From Caenorhabditis elegans (taxonomy: Eukaryota > Nematoda > Chromadorea > Rhabditida > Rhabditidae), in contig NC_003283.11 of assembly GCF_000002985.6 (NCBI RefSeq), forward strand, positions 9,548,001 to 9,612,000: a DNA stretch of 64,000 nt, read 5' to 3'. This document shows positions 22,292-35,626 of this stretch, one piece after another; positions within the stretch are counted from its first letter, which is position 1, and the number at the start of each line of letters is the position of its first letter. The notes under the pieces are model-generated. The model was not told the DNA's origin, searched no databases, and saw only the letters and a program-made list of their open reading frames with translations. Position numbers and translations under genes: made by a program.

Positions 22292-25200
22292 CTGTAATAA
22301 AAGAGATGTTTAGTGATAATGCGATGATTATGCAAGTAGTAGAAATATTCGGAGAGCAAAAAAGAAGTGAAAGCGATAAGCGTCAGAGAAAGGTATGTGC
22401 TGTATATGCACACATATGTACACTCCAATAAAGGATTACAACTTTTTTAATTTCAGACTTTGGAATTGTTGATGTGGAATCAGTTGGAATGTCTATGTGG
22501 TACAGATAATACCAACAAGAACATGTGTTTGTACTGAGCAAAAAATAAATGTATATAATGGAAAACTGTTGTCCAGATAGGTGGCTACAGTTTGAATCTG
22601 GCAATAATGAGTCACGTGAGTGATGTCATCGCGGGGAAAAACAGGAGAGAGAAACAATGAGGAAACATCACTGGATCTTCGAGAAAACTGTTACTTTCCG
22701 AACATCGGGCATAGAGCAATGTTTTGAAATCTAAACTGGTTTAATAGATATGTTTTACGTATTAGTTCATTGGTCGAAGTTGAAATCACTGAGAATCCGG
22801 TTTCCAAGAAAAAGAAAAGGAAATGATTTTGTCTATCTCTACATTTTGAACTTATAAAGTGCTGTCATCTATTTTGAAAGCATGAAAACCGTTATTGAAA
22901 AATTTGAAATTCTATGTTAACACTAAAATTAATAAAATACAAAAAGGTATAACTATAAAATTGAAATATTTATATTGAAAAGGAATAACTGAATTGAAAG
23001 CTATTGCTTTTCATCTAATGTAAACATTTAGACAAAGAACTAGTGAAAGGAAAGAATATTCCAGAAAATCTTTTCAAGTTTGTTTTTTATGGAATGTAGC
23101 TCTTCTACTAGAATTGATGATTTTAGTTTCAAAAATTTCACCAGCTCCGCCCAAATTTTCTCACAATGATCCAGTAAAGGCCACCGAAGTCACCAATGTT
23201 TAGTACTCGTTATCATTATTTCTCGAATGACGAAAGAAGAGCCAGCTCTTATTCCCAACAATACCGCTTTCTCTTATCACTTATAAGAAGGAACGACAAA
23301 AAAAGAAAGGCACATGATATAATAGTTGGAGTCCAATAACGAAAAAAGGATTTTGTCATATGATGAAGGAACAGATACTTAAAAAAAAATAAAACAATGA
23401 CACAGTTACAACGATCCATGTCAAGCTATCCCTATTACCGTTAAGCTCAAGAGTAATAGACTTATGATTAAACTGTTACACTTTGCACAAGTAAGCGTAA
23501 TGACAGATTTCTTGAAAGTGACTAATAGTTCAGCTAAGTAGATTTAAATACCAAATGACCTTATGAACTTGAAACAGGAATAGTATTTCATCAAAACTAG
23601 ATGGGATATTGTCACATGGTCATTTGATTTGTTACTTTCACTTTTCGTTAAACAGATTCTTGAGTTTTGATGCCCTATTTACATGAAATAATATACTTAC
23701 TACTAATTCAAAATTTTCTGGGATGGAAATTTTTTGCAAATCGCAAAACGCGTCAAAATTCAAACTAGAAACCGAGCCAAATGCAGTCACCATATACGTG
23801 TGTATCAGTCAGTGGTTAGAAACATTGAAAAGCAAAACCAAACAGATCAGTGAGAGTATGATGAAACCATAACATTTTCGGAAAGCAAAGTCACAGATTG
23901 TGAGCGTATGTGTTTATCACCATTCACACTACCCCCTCCCTTCTCAACGCTCTTTCCGTTCCCCTGGAGGAAGAAGGGGATGTGTATGACAGAAACAGAA
24001 ACAGACTCGGTAAGCCTGACAAAAGTTATTGGGAGAAGAGAAAGGAGAGACAGAGAGTGGACACAGCCAATATGAATTTGAAAATGTTTGATGTCTCGTG
24101 TGAAAAGAAAGCGTTCTTTATGGATGATAGAGGCTGTTGAGCCTAACAATAGATGTCTACGTCAGAGTTTCCAAAATTTTCTGGAAATATAATAATAAGG
24201 GCAGACAACGGGCGATATGTAAAACTCGTTAGACAGACAAATAGTCTAAAAAATCATTCCATCTTGCAATTAGCAAGCATGGAATTTCATGAGAATACCA
24301 AACATTACTAGGTTCTCATTCCCGTTGGAAATATTCGTATTCCGCTGGGCAACTGGATAATCAGCAAAAAAGAACTGGAAGGTAGCAAATTTTTTTTACA
24401 TTAAAATGCTATACGTAAGCTTGCAGAACGTCTACAACCTTAACATATTACTTTCAGAAGTCTTGTAAAAAAATAACTAGGAAACAAAAATAACTTTTTA
24501 AACAAACTTTTAAGCATTAAAAAAACAAGAAGGAGTGAAAAATCAAAAAAAAAATTTGCCTAATTAATTGAAAAACCGCAACACGATTAATCCTTACCAA
24601 CAATTTTTATTTTTATTAATCCGACGACTGTTGAATAAACCAAGAAAACTGGATTATTTTGAACAATCCTAAGAATACAATTTTGCTTCTGATATTTCAA
24701 ATTGCCAAAAAAGTCAAATTTCAAATTTAGCCATCTAGTTTTTTATCTGCAAAAAATACAATTACACGAATCAAAACATTACATCAAAATTCAATTCAAG
24801 AATAGAATGTAGGTTTCCAGGATAAACCTAATTCTGAGAATGACATCACACTTCCATGACTACTTGTAGTTTACGTCAATAACTGAAAATGATTAAAAGA
24901 GTTATAGTGGCTTGATTTAATCAAAATCTCGAGAGGCCTATAATGAATTTGAGAAATATTTTCAGAGTATGAAATTGACTGTAATAATTATGGAATGTTT
25001 TTTTTCTAAAAAATAAAATGGTAGTTGGATACAAAAAAGTTGAGCCAGTTTTTTTTTAAATGAAATTACCCGGTTTGTCAAGAGAGTTTCAAGAACTCCA
25101 CACTCAGCAGCTAGGAAATAAAAATCTCCAAACAAATCCTAATACCTACAGATTTGGCTCACAAAACGTATCAAATGAAATCCTAAGCTTGATAGTAGAA

Positions 25201-28200
25201 CGCCAGGCTGCTCAACAACAACACATGGAAAGGGATCAAAAAATTGAAAACGAGGAACCAGAAGAGATGTCGGCTGAACTGAATTTCATGCGTGTTTTCT
25301 TAAATTTGCTGAATTTTAATGAGATGAAGCCTCTAGGATAGGCACAAGAAATGTGGAGGCTATGTTGTTCTTTATGTGTATATATTTAGTTAATTATATG
25401 GTTTAACAGAAGAAAAAGTGGAAAGAACAAGATAAGTTTTCCAAATGAGATGGAAAGAAAAAAAACGTAATCAAATTTTATACTTTCAAGAGGAGCCTAA
25501 ACCAAAAAATATGCGATATTTTTTAAATTGTTGAAAGTTGGGCTGTTAGAGAGAAAAAATCATATATTGCTTTTATTATGTCTATATTCCCAATGTCTTT
25601 TTTGAATTAAAAATTATTTTGTTGGCTTTATCAAAGAAAACATGTGAAGCTTAATGTTGAAGTTGAAGTCATACTTAAGCAATAGAAATTACAACCTGGA
25701 CAACTATTTGAATGGATATTTGTCAAAATTTCTCATTTTCCTCAATGGTGACCTTTGGCGGAATATTTCAAAACACGCTTGCTTTTTTCTCTCTCTCTCT
25801 CTCTTCCCCTCTTTTCTAGGAATAACTGTTCTTCCAATTGTGTCAAAACTCAAGGTTACTATGGTTCATGTCAAAAACAAAAACAAATATGAATATGATA
25901 CAGCGTGTTAAACCCCAAATGAAGGGAATTAACTGGAATAATAAAAATAGTTCGAACAGTAAGTGATTACCAATTTGAAAATAAGAGTGCACTAAACCAA
26001 AAAATGCGGCGAATATGGGAAGACGATGAGTAAGAGAACACGAGACAGGCAGCTTGTGATCTGGGGCCGTCTATGTTGGAGGAGAGGTCTTCAATAGTAT
26101 GTTGACCTAATGGAAAAGAAGAGGAAGATGCGAGAGAGAGGGAGCCATCTTTGGGGCTGACCAACCGGCGGGAAACAATTGCAAAATGTATAAGCGTGCA
26201 TGTTAATTGAGTAGGTAGGTGATACGCAGATAATATTGCCCCTTTTCTCTTTCTCTTTTCTCTCCCGGAAGATGACGACTGAGAGTAGATAGAGATAGAG
26301 TTTAAGAGCACAGCTCACAACATCTTCTTTTCTTCTCATTATAACATCTACAAAGGAATTGATATATAAACTAGAGAAAGATAGACGCGTGTATCCATAA
26401 TCTATAATTATGTGTATGGAGTGTACAACTACGATGTTGAATTTATTTTTGTCAACACCTTTTCTAAGAGTGGGGTAGTCTAAAAGGCACACAAATTGCA
26501 AATGAGCATTATTCGAATAAACAGGGACATCTTAAATCAAATAACATATGACTGATTGTTCACTGGAACGTATCAAAGTCAAACCATGATCACTGACACA
26601 TAAAAATGCTCACAAAATAAAATTGGGCTGCAAAAATTTAGTGGATAATTTAACTGGAACGAAAACATTTTTTTTCGTTGGGTTCTCTAGCAAAATGATA
26701 CCAAGTGGAGATATTGGTGAATCGTACTTCCAGGAATGTCAAGAAACGATTTGTCAAAAACATAAATAAACTTCGATTCATTTTTTCAATGCTATATCCC
26801 ATTGAGTTTGAAGATATATAGAGGAAAGTAGACAAAAAAGTAACAAAACAAGACAAAGCACAAACGCATAAAATGGTCGTTGTCCCCTCTTGAAGAGAAT
26901 GAGGTGACGAAAAGAGAAGAAAATAGAAAGGAGAAAAAGCAGGTGTTCTTTTTTGGCAAAATACTTGGATTCCCGGTCGCAATGTATACATATTGAACAG
27001 AAAAGATATGAAAATGTGAGGAACAGAGTTGAAATGAAAAAGGAAAAAAATGTGTTTCGAAATTGTAAATCAACTGACATTTAATAATTTCAAAATATAA
27101 TTTTTTGAAGTCAAAGTCGAAGTGTGAGAGCAGTATGATTACTGAATACGTTCCTTATTGTTCAGGAAGTTTCGTTCAAAGTTACTGCGAAATTATAATC
27201 CTGTTTTACTTAGCAAATTGAATAAAATATACAATGTTAACAACAACATTAGTATACTAATTTAGTATACAATAAAAATTAGATTTTTCTAAAACACAGT
27301 GTTTGGAAAACTACAGCACAGCTCAATTTTGAAGAACGCTGAAATAAATAAAAATTGAAGCAAAACATTAACAGGTGAAACAACAAAGAGACAATAAGAT
27401 CTTATTTTCTAGAGTTACTGATATTCGAGTTAATAAATTTCGATTTCAAAAACATTTCACTTTTTTAAAATATAATATTATTCAAAAATATAAACGAAAA
27501 TCTTTAACAATGCAAAAACAACTTTTTTGTTTTTGAATTTTCGCATCTATGATTCAAAGTTTTGTTTTTCACTCCAAGAGTCCCTTATGGTGAATTGAAT
27601 AAAGAAAACGTTTTCCCATTAGTAAAGTCAAATAAACATTGAAAGAATCCACAGAAATGGAAAAATCGTTCGAAAAATGAAGAAATGTTGGAAACAATAT
27701 TTTCAAAAAACATTCATTTTTATGAGCCTAATTAGAAATCCAGTTTTATGAGCATCGTGCATAACTTTGTTTATAGAATTGAATTTATTGCAAAAATATC
27801 TGGATGATATTTAAAAATTGATACAAGCTCTGAATATATTTAAAAGATATTCAAAAAGTTTTTTAAGAAAATGGAAGAATAAATTTCTGTTATGGACCAG
27901 TCACACATTTTTTGAATTACTGTTAAATAATGCTGGAATAGTTTTACTATATGATATCTACATGATATTTGGTTTCTTGATCACCAAAAACGTTTTCTAC
28001 ACATACTTTTTGAAACAAAATCACTATTCACGCCACTTCATTTCTGAGAAAAGTACAGATACGAATTATACAAATTTGTTTCCAAGTTACAGTGAAAATG
28101 TTGCTGTTTTCCAAAACATTGAAGGTTCAAAAATTAATAATAATCCATATTTATAACACCAATTTTTTGCAATTTATCTGCGACTTTTGTTGCTTGGAAA

Positions 28201-29352
28201 CCTTCCATCGCTCTTTAAAACAATTTTTTATTGGTTCATATGGAAATTTTTTGTGTGTCTTTTTCATTTTTATTTGACTTTTTCTCACAACTGATAGGTT
28301 TTTTGAATAGTTGATAAAACTTATTGAACATCAAACTATTTATGAAACATTTAACAACCCGAATCATTTGGCTTTCTTCCTTGTTTATTCTTTCCATTTT
28401 TATCCATTTTCACTGGTCATTTATTATAATAAGCAAATATATTTTCCATGTCTGTTATGTACTGTCTCTTGTCTGTTTTTTCTCTACCCAGACAATCTAT
28501 TGGCTTTTGTCAATGTTTATTTGAGCTCAAGCTATTTTTCTTCCATGCTTACTAATTGCAAGGTTTTCTGAAAATTTTAAAATTTTGGAACGAGAATTTT
28601 CAAACCAAAGTTATTTCCTTAAATTTTTCATGTATTATCGTTTGAATGGCAATCGAACAATTTCATTACCAACAGAAAAAAAAACAGAAAACGATAACGG
28701 TCCAACGTGTCACCTGATAATGTTCATTTTTATTAAAAAATCACTCTCAAAATATTTTTTCTAAACACTTGCAGAGCTATTTTATTCGGAATTGCAAAGT
28801 TTTTGCTTTGAAAAATCTTTGAAAAAGCAACAAACTACGTATAAACATCAGGTATAAAAATTAGCATTGAGCAAAATTGCAACACTTCTCTGGTTAGAAA
28901 AATATCTTCATAAAAATTTAATTTTGGTTTTTGTGCGTTTTGGTTAATTATGTGGTTCATAATTATTTTATTAAAGTTAAAATATCTACTCACTTTTCTC
29001 ATCAGACAACAAATTTCCCAAACGTTCATCTAATGCGACTATTTGTTCCTAAACTTTGCCCTGTCATTTTGTCATTATGATATTTACATAACCCTCAGCT
29101 TCAACTCCGTATGATTCGTCGTCATACATGCATTTCCTCATTCTCAAAAAATCAAAAAACGCCTTGCTCACCACAGTGATCTTTCTTTCCATTTTCCTCT
29201 CTCAAATCATTTACTCTCTATTTTCTTCAGCACCTTTTTCCGCGCAGAGCACAAACATCCGCTTCCGCGCACTTTTCTCATTCTCTCGTTGCCACTTACT
29301 CGGACTACGTGTTCTTATGCCACGCTACATATTTTCTATTTCAGAACTTAAA
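22292..29352. other. 7-kb A+T-rich gap with little coding signal
   Basis: Flanked by the 366-aa gene (-) and the cystine-knot gene (+), so it probably holds both promoters. Apart from the ORF at 25060-25341, open frames are low-complexity. A CT microsatellite is at about 25791-25815. Pyrimidine-rich runs just before 29352 (about 29170-29340) resemble the 5' flank of the next gene. Confidence 0.5.
25060..25341 (+). CDS. Small intronless ORF, 93 aa, unknown
   Basis: A single open frame starts MKLPGLSREFQELHTQQLGN and ends NFNEMKPLG-TAG. It is unusually coding-like for this gap: mixed third positions and a Glu/Gln-rich helical centre (ERQAAQQQHMERDQKIENEE). No signal peptide or membrane span. 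A run of T directly upstream could serve as a weak trans-splice acceptor. It might be a small gene, a terminal exon of an unseen gene, or a pseudogene fragment. No family recognised. Confidence 0.35.
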   Translation: MKLPGLSREFQELHTQQLGNKNLQTNPNTYRFGSQNVSNEILSLIVERQAAQQQHMERDQKIENEEPEEMSAELNFMRVFLNLLNFNEMKPLG

Positions 29353-31946
29353 ATGGTATTTGCCACATTGCTATTCAACTTATTTCTATTAATATCAGCA
29401 GACTTGGATCAGGGCTATGGATTCCAAACCGGTCATATATCCATGAATGATTCAGAAATTACTATACTGATAAATTCAACGTTCGAGATTATTGAAGATT
29501 TTGATGTAAGAACATAATATAGATACTTCTGTAGTTAAATTTTTTCAGAATGAAACCGAAATTTCTTTATCAAAATCTACTGAATCATCAGAAACACCAT
29601 CCACAACACCTCTTCCGCCCTTGAATATTACAGAGAAATCAGTAAAGCTTCCAGTTCGAATGAAAAAGTTAGATCCAATTAATTTATATACAGTATTCCC
29701 TCTATCACCTAATTACTCAAAGTTAGCAGTTTATATCTTGGTTGCCTTTGGTTCAACCAAAAATTGACAGCTGACCAAAAACTTACATTTTCTATTTCTA
29801 TAGTTTTGCATTAAAAAATTATTGAAATGTTCCAGATAAACAGAAACATGAGCTTTAAAATAAGACTAGTCGGGTGCAAGACTATTAGAGAAAATATGCT
29901 TCAACCATTAGCAGAGAGATTTTCTAGATTGCTTCTAAATTTGTTAAGTTGTAGTTCAACAAATATTAGTATTGAGCATCAGAAGAAACGAAATGAAATA
30001 TACAAATTATATCCAGACGTTTATGATAATTTCAGACTCCGTCCATCCACCAATGTTCAATGTCAAAAGTACACGGAAGCTGAGAAATACAAACTTCTTG
30101 AAGATGCTGGTGGTAGGAATCAGCTGTTTATGGCAGATTCAGTTGATGAAGCATCACAGAACTTTGCCGAGTCTTACACACCAAATCCACTTGGGAATAC
30201 ACTTGGAGATGCGGTATTTGTTGCACATTTTCAGCAGGTTTGGCTTTAAATGGTTTATGTTATAAACATTTGTTGTACATATGTGAGAGGATGTTACTAT
30301 TAGTACGGCCCCTTGAGGGTATAGAGCAATTAGAAAAAAAAACGGTTGCAAGTTTCACGAGACTTGCTTTAAAATTATTTACATTAATTTTAAAAATTAT
30401 CTATAACCGAAAAAGATTCATTTCGAATTTCTAAGTCACAACAAATAACTTTTATACATTTTTGTAAAACTTTGAATTCAGACCAATCCGTGTGATTCAA
30501 GATGTCAAATGATAAAAGCAGCGTTGAATGGTGAAATATCTCGTCGTTCATCTTCTCCATCAAATAATACAACAAATCCATTCGTCCGTGTTTTTGGACG
30601 CCTTCGTGCATCTGTATTCAGTGATGCTCATCCTACTGTACCTGGTAATTGTGCACTCGGAAACTTCATCCCTGTCGGAACATGTTCTGACCTTGGAGAA
30701 ACTATTGATGGAGGCACACACGAATCGTTGTGCTCTGAATGCAGAGGGCTGTACATGCTCGGTGCTAATTGTTTTCCGAAGATTTTCAACACAGTTCAAT
30801 GTAATTCACAGGAAATGGGATGTATTTTTGACACGTTCACTGATAAAGGTGAGATCATTCAGGAATTTTTTAAAGTTGTAGAAACGCTCTTCTGTGCTCA
30901 CTACTTCCTAAAATTTATTGTTTAGAAGACGAAATTTTGTATACATCGACTATCAAATTTAATCTCTTCTCTCCGGAATTTAATACATAGAGGTTTAAAG
31001 ATACGAACTTTCGTCATTTTTTATGCGCATGAGTCTCGCCACGCTGACAACGAGTTACTGTAATCCCACGTGGCCACGTGGTGTCAGCCTGTCCCATGTT
31101 GGTTTGATCTACGTAGATCTACGAGAATTGCGGGAATTTAGTCGCAGACTTCTCAACTATTTTCGCATTGTTAAGAACGGGCTGACATCACTTTTTTTGC
31201 GGCAAAAATTCCCGCATTTTTTGTAGATTAAAACGTAATGGGACAATCTGACACCACGTGTAATTCGTGTTCATTTCCCGCTACTGCATCGTATTTTTTT
31301 CAAATTAAAAGCAAAATCGCTGACAAGATTTTTCAATAAAAAATATTATGCAATGGAGACCCGTATTTCTAAAAGATAAATGAGCAAGAGTTACAGTAAC
31401 ACGATGCCCGATTGGGGAGACCTCGCCACGAGTGCAAGGAGATACTGTAGCTCGTGCCGACGTATGATCCGCTATTGCCTCATATTTGCATATTAAAAAG
31501 TCTTGGCGCAATTGTTCGTCTAATATTTAAAACATGAGACAATGTAGGCCCCGTAAATCGACACGAGCTACTGTATGTCAATGTCTGCGTGGCGAGACCC
31601 ATGTACGTATTGTATGGCGAAAATGATCAATTTGGACGTTTACGTAATGAGAGCGTTCTACGTTTTTCAACTGAGGGGTCCGTTGATTACATGTAATTTG
31701 TGATTGAAATATATTTCCAGCTCATGGTCAATGTGGCATTCAGACCCTCTCATTCAAAGTTCTACGAAACACAGGGGATGATAATTGTGAGGATTGGATT
31801 GTTGAACAAATCCAGGTTTGTCTTATTTCTCTTATTGTATTAATCTCGAAATAATCTAATCCCTTCCTTTCCAGCTCCCTGTTGCCTGTCAATGCTCACT
31901 GAGCAAAAGCTCATTTCTTCGAGCCAAGCCGAGTAAAGAGCTGTAG
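29353..31946 (+). CDS. Secreted cystine-knot protein, Trunk/PTTH/neurotrophin-like C terminus
   Basis: Exons 29353-29505, 29549-29692, 29836-30237, 30482-30848, 31721-31815 and 31875-31946 join in phase (410 aa). A TTTCAG acceptor ends at 29344, eight bases before the ATG, and fits trans-splicing. The signal peptide is MVFATLLFNLFLLISADLDQ. A pro-region follows with several N-glycosylation sequons and a KKR site (HQKKRNEI). The C-terminal domain has Cys 290, 301, 317, 320, 330, 340, 347, 360, 378, 392 and 394. It ends with W-x5-Q-x-Q-LPVACQCSL, a final CxC after a Trp-containing strand. The pattern of an early aromatic/Gly turn, C-x6-C, a VLRN strand and terminal CxC resembles arthropod Trunk/PTTH and Spatzle/neurotrophin knots. 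That family assignment is my inference. Exon 3's start is less sure because an alternative acceptor exists near 29956. Poly(A) signal at 32027. Confidence 0.75.
31033..31598. repeat. Foldback element with GTCTCGCCACGC termini, containing a nested repeat
   Basis: GTCTCGCCACGCTGACA at 31033-31049 is matched inversely by TGTCTGCGTGGCGAGAC at 31582-31598. Inner pieces (ACGAGTTACTGTA, GTCGATTTACGG-like) recur in inverted form. A different palindrome (31074-31260) is inserted near the left end. All lies in the fifth intron of the cystine-knot gene. A single arm of the same family occurs at 35836-35885. Confidence 0.65.
31074..31260. repeat. Palindromic MITE-like repeat (copy 3)
   Basis: CCACGTGGTGTCAG at 31074-31087 is inverted at the right end (CTGACACCACGTG, 31248-31260). 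The interior matches copies 1 and 2 (GGTTTGATCTACGTAGATCT, TTAAGAACGGGCTGAC). It is nested inside the 31033-31598 foldback. Confidence 0.8.
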
Positions 31947-32537
31947 CGCTTAAGATGTTAAATTACAATTCTTCGTTCACATTCCAAACCATTTCTGTAT
32001 ACCGGGTTTCTAATCCTGAAAGATGGAATAAAAACGTGAAAAGAACTTTGAGTTTATTCATTAATTGCACGAAAAATTATTAGAAAAGTTTCAAAAAATT
32101 CACACAGATTTTTGGTTTACATCCGTTAACCTAGGAATACAGTAGTCACAAGGAATCAAAAAAGGAATAAAACATGAAAAGATGAATGAGGGTGAAAATC
32201 AATAGAATCACATAGAAAATTTAAAATTAAAGGTTTGGGATTGGTGAGGAGTATCAGTGAGTGGGAAAGATCTAAAACAAACGGTGAAGGATTCATAAAA
32301 TGTTCCATTTCTTGCATTCTGCAATTGCTATCTTTATTACGATTTATTTTATTCTGACGAAATTAAAAGCTAAAAAAATGTGTTCTCAAAAATTGGAAAA
32401 AATGAACGGAATAGTATAATGAAGGAATTGAACAAGTTTTGATCAGTTTATAAAACGAAAGAAAATAAGTAAAACGTAACGATGAGGGATGAGGGGGGTA
32501 ACGCTGAGAAAATCAAAGAGATGTAGAAAAAGACAGT
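31947..32537. other. Gap between convergent cystine-knot gene and rtfo-1
   Basis: It contains AATAAA at 32027 for the plus-strand gene and its complement TTTATT at 32343 for rtfo-1. No coding signal seen. Confidence 0.5.
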
Positions 32538-34627
32538 TCAAACTGCTGAGGATGGTGCAGCTGATGTGGAGGATCCAGCGTCACCACCTCCTGATCGACG
32601 CATTCGATAATCACTAAGTGACACTCCTCTGAAAATATAGCAATTAAAATAGTCCACTATAAGATGTGCTAACTTGGAAGAACTAATTGATGGACGTTTG
32701 TTTCCTGACGATTCCGGCGTACTAAAATCCTTCAATTTACCCAAATCGATGTCTAGATCAAAGTCATGCAGACTGGATATATCAGTTTTTTTCTTTATTT
32801 GAGTAGATGGAGGAGGTTGCGTCGGTTTAGCCAATGATGAACTTTTGTCTTTTCCGCCGTCAGATACTGAAAATTATAAAGTTATGTCAAAAAATTGATA
32901 TTTCCTATTAACTTACAATTTGTGGTTGATGAAGATGCGGAAAGAGTTCCGTCAAGTCTTGATTTAGATCCAGAAACAACACGCATACCTCCCTTCTTAC
33001 GTGTAAAAGGATCATCCTGTGAATTCTCTTCGATCTTCAATTGCCCACTCAGGACTTGGTCCTTTATTTTTGATCGATTCCTATGGTTAATGAACGCAAT
33101 CGCACTAATTGACTTGCTTCGCTCTTTCTCCAATTCATCAGCTTGTCGTTCAATCTCATCGATTTTAGTTTGAATTTGTTCGGCTTCTCGAATGTCACCT
33201 CGTTGTTGAGCCAGCTCTTTTTGCTTGGACCAATTAGCTTTTGTCATAGCGAAATTTCGTGGAACTGTTTGATATTTGCTCTTTTCCTTGATCATCAGAT
33301 CGACTTCTTTGTCCGAATACTTGTGGTTGATTGCTTTTTCGATATCTTGTTTTTTCTTATCCATAATATCGACGGTTGGAAGATTTCCGTGTCTCTTACA
33401 TGCCAGAAGCCATTCATCAAACTCAATTTGTTCGAAATCAGCATTTGAAACGAATTGCATACGGAATGGTCGTTCTGATCCACCTGCAGTTAAGGTTGTA
33501 ACAGATTTCAAATTTTCACAAGTAAATAAACAACTCACCATTCTGACATTTTATGATTTTATTTGTCTTTTTTCCTTCCAATTCGTAGACTTTGTTGGAT
33601 TCCTCCACACCGACAATCTTCCATATCCGATATTTGCTTCCTGAGCCACTCATTTGCCCTTGTCCAAGTCGAACATAGCATCCTACGACAGTAGAATCAA
33701 AGAATGGGGCATGAATCATCAATGAAAGTTTATGACGGGACAATCGAGCTCTTCGAAGTTCCGAAAGTCCATCAACATCTTTCTTTACTATCTTATCTTT
33801 TTCGGATACACGTTCTGGTGATGATTCGCGGGAAGAAGATGATGAACGAGAGCTTTCGCTTGAACTAGACGAACTTGAAGATCCCGAATTAGCTCCAAAA
33901 ACAGCATCGATAGAGAGTGCTTCGTTTTTTGCATTTTTCTTTTCGATCTCTTTACGTTTGTTCTTCAGAGCATCCATAGCATTCTTCTCTTTATGTTTGC
34001 GGTTAATCTGGAATAAAAATTTTTATTTGAAAAATAAAAAAATAAACTTACATCACTGGGTCGGTGGAAAGCAGCATCCATCTCAGAATCGGAATCCGAT
34101 GAAGCTTTGCGTTTCGGGGAACCTGCATCACTTCCACCACTGTTCATTTTCCTTCGTTTTTCGGTTTTGACTCCCTTTTCAGAACTTTTCTTTGCTTTTT
34201 TAGCAAGTTGTTGAGCAATTTCTTCTCGAGCAATCGCGTTTTCACGAGCCTCCATCCTTTCAAAAATTTCTTGCTCCTTTTCCAATTCTGTCAATTTCTT
34301 CCATCTTGCTTTGTCTTCTTTGTCAGCAAATAAATCATCATCTACTTGGTCATCGTCACTACTTCCAGTAGCTCGCCGCTTTCGCTTTGTTAAAGTCTTC
34401 TTTTTTGCAGGCTTTGCCCTGAAAATGGAAACTCGTATAACTTTTTTTTGGATAGAAAACAGTAAAACTCACTGTGGTTTTTCGGCATCTGAATCGGATG
34501 CCGAGGAGTCGGTACTGAGAGGTTTTCCAGGTTTTGGACCTGCGTCTGAGTCAGAATCGGAATCTGAAGTGGCTGGAGCACGGCGTTTTGTCTCTTCGTC
34601 TGATGAAGCACTCTCAGAGGAAGACAT
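32538..34627 (-). CDS. rtfo-1: RTF1 homolog, Paf1-complex elongation factor (Plus3 domain)
   Basis: Nuclear elongation factor that in the RTF1 family promotes H2B ubiquitination and associates with RNA polymerase II. Exons 34627-34473, 34418-34052, 34007-33539, 33483-32917, 32866-32674 and 32628-32538 join in phase (613 aa). The N terminus is a Ser/Asp/Glu-rich acidic tract (MSSSESASSDEETKRR). A Lys/Glu-rich coiled region and a poly-Ser block at about 217-235 follow. The Plus3 domain is about 253-380 (LSELRRARLSRHKLSLMIHA, VVGCYVRLGQGQ, YRIWKIVGVEE). A coiled segment with FAMTKANWSKQKELAQQRGD comes next. The last intron is only 45 nt and in frame, so a retained form would still encode protein. 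TGTTCTCAG, 14-22 nt above the ATG, fits an SL acceptor. Confidence 0.93.
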
Positions 34628-35626
34628 TGTTGATTAAACTGACCCTGAGAACATAATTATGAATTGAATAAATTATTAGAGAACGGTGAGAAGAAACGGT
34701 TGTATAAAAGTGATGTAGAGCGTCTGACATTTGTTCTGGGAAAATCGATATCGACACACAGTTGCAAGATGGCTACGAACAATAGGTTTCATACAAATAT
34801 TTAAACAAATAAAAGAAACAAGGAAAAGTGTCATATTTTTAATGATATATGCGCGTTTTTGTCGAAAATATTCGAAAAATTAAGAAAAAACTTAAGTTTC
34901 TCAAAAAATGTGTCAATATTGGATTCGAGAAACAAAAAGGACGGGTGCAATAAAGTTTTTCTACTCTTTGAATTAAGATAATAATAAAGAATCATTAAAA
35001 ATCAATTATAATAACGAAAAACCAAAGAAAATACCGAAAATTAAGAATAAATTTTTACATTCAAACTGCACAGTGTCAATACATTTAGTCCCGCCCACTT
35101 TGCAAGCCGCGCACGCTATTTTGCAAGGTTGTCGCACACAATTGGGATATTGGCTTCTGTTGCTGTAGGTCATGGTGCAAGCTATGTATATTTAATGGAT
35201 TTATATATAAATACCAAACACTTTTATAATCGATAAGGAAATTGAGAGACACTCCCATTTTCTGAAGTTTAGAAAAACTAATTCTTTAGTGCCCATCCTG
35301 TGGGAATCCGAAGTGTTCTTATAGGTTTTTCAAATCTCTTATGCTCTCACAGTATTCTCAAAAACCATTAATCAAGAAAAAAACATAAGAAGAGACAAGG
35401 GTAGATGGCTTACGGAAATACAACCCCTTTTCCAGGTTAAACGATGTAAGAGAAGAAAAAACGAAAAAAGAAAGATCAAATGCTCTTTAGTGAACAGTTG
35501 TTCTATTAAAGTGTTTAGGTAGACCTGGAGATACAGAGAATCAGAAATAAAGGATAATCTTTCTTTTCGTGTTTCCTGTTGCCATTCGACAATTAGTAGA
35601 AGTAGTAAGCGAAGTTTTCGAAGAAA
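34628..35626. other. Divergent intergenic region, rtfo-1 / MARVEL gene
   Basis: About 1 kb with A+T-rich sequence and a small G+C-richer patch near 35089-35140. It should hold both promoters. No further ORF of note. Confidence 0.5.

Noticed and set aside
26091..27080. Several overlapping minus-strand frames rich in Phe, Leu and Ser
   Set aside because: They overlap one another in different frames with pyrimidine-run composition, as expected by chance.
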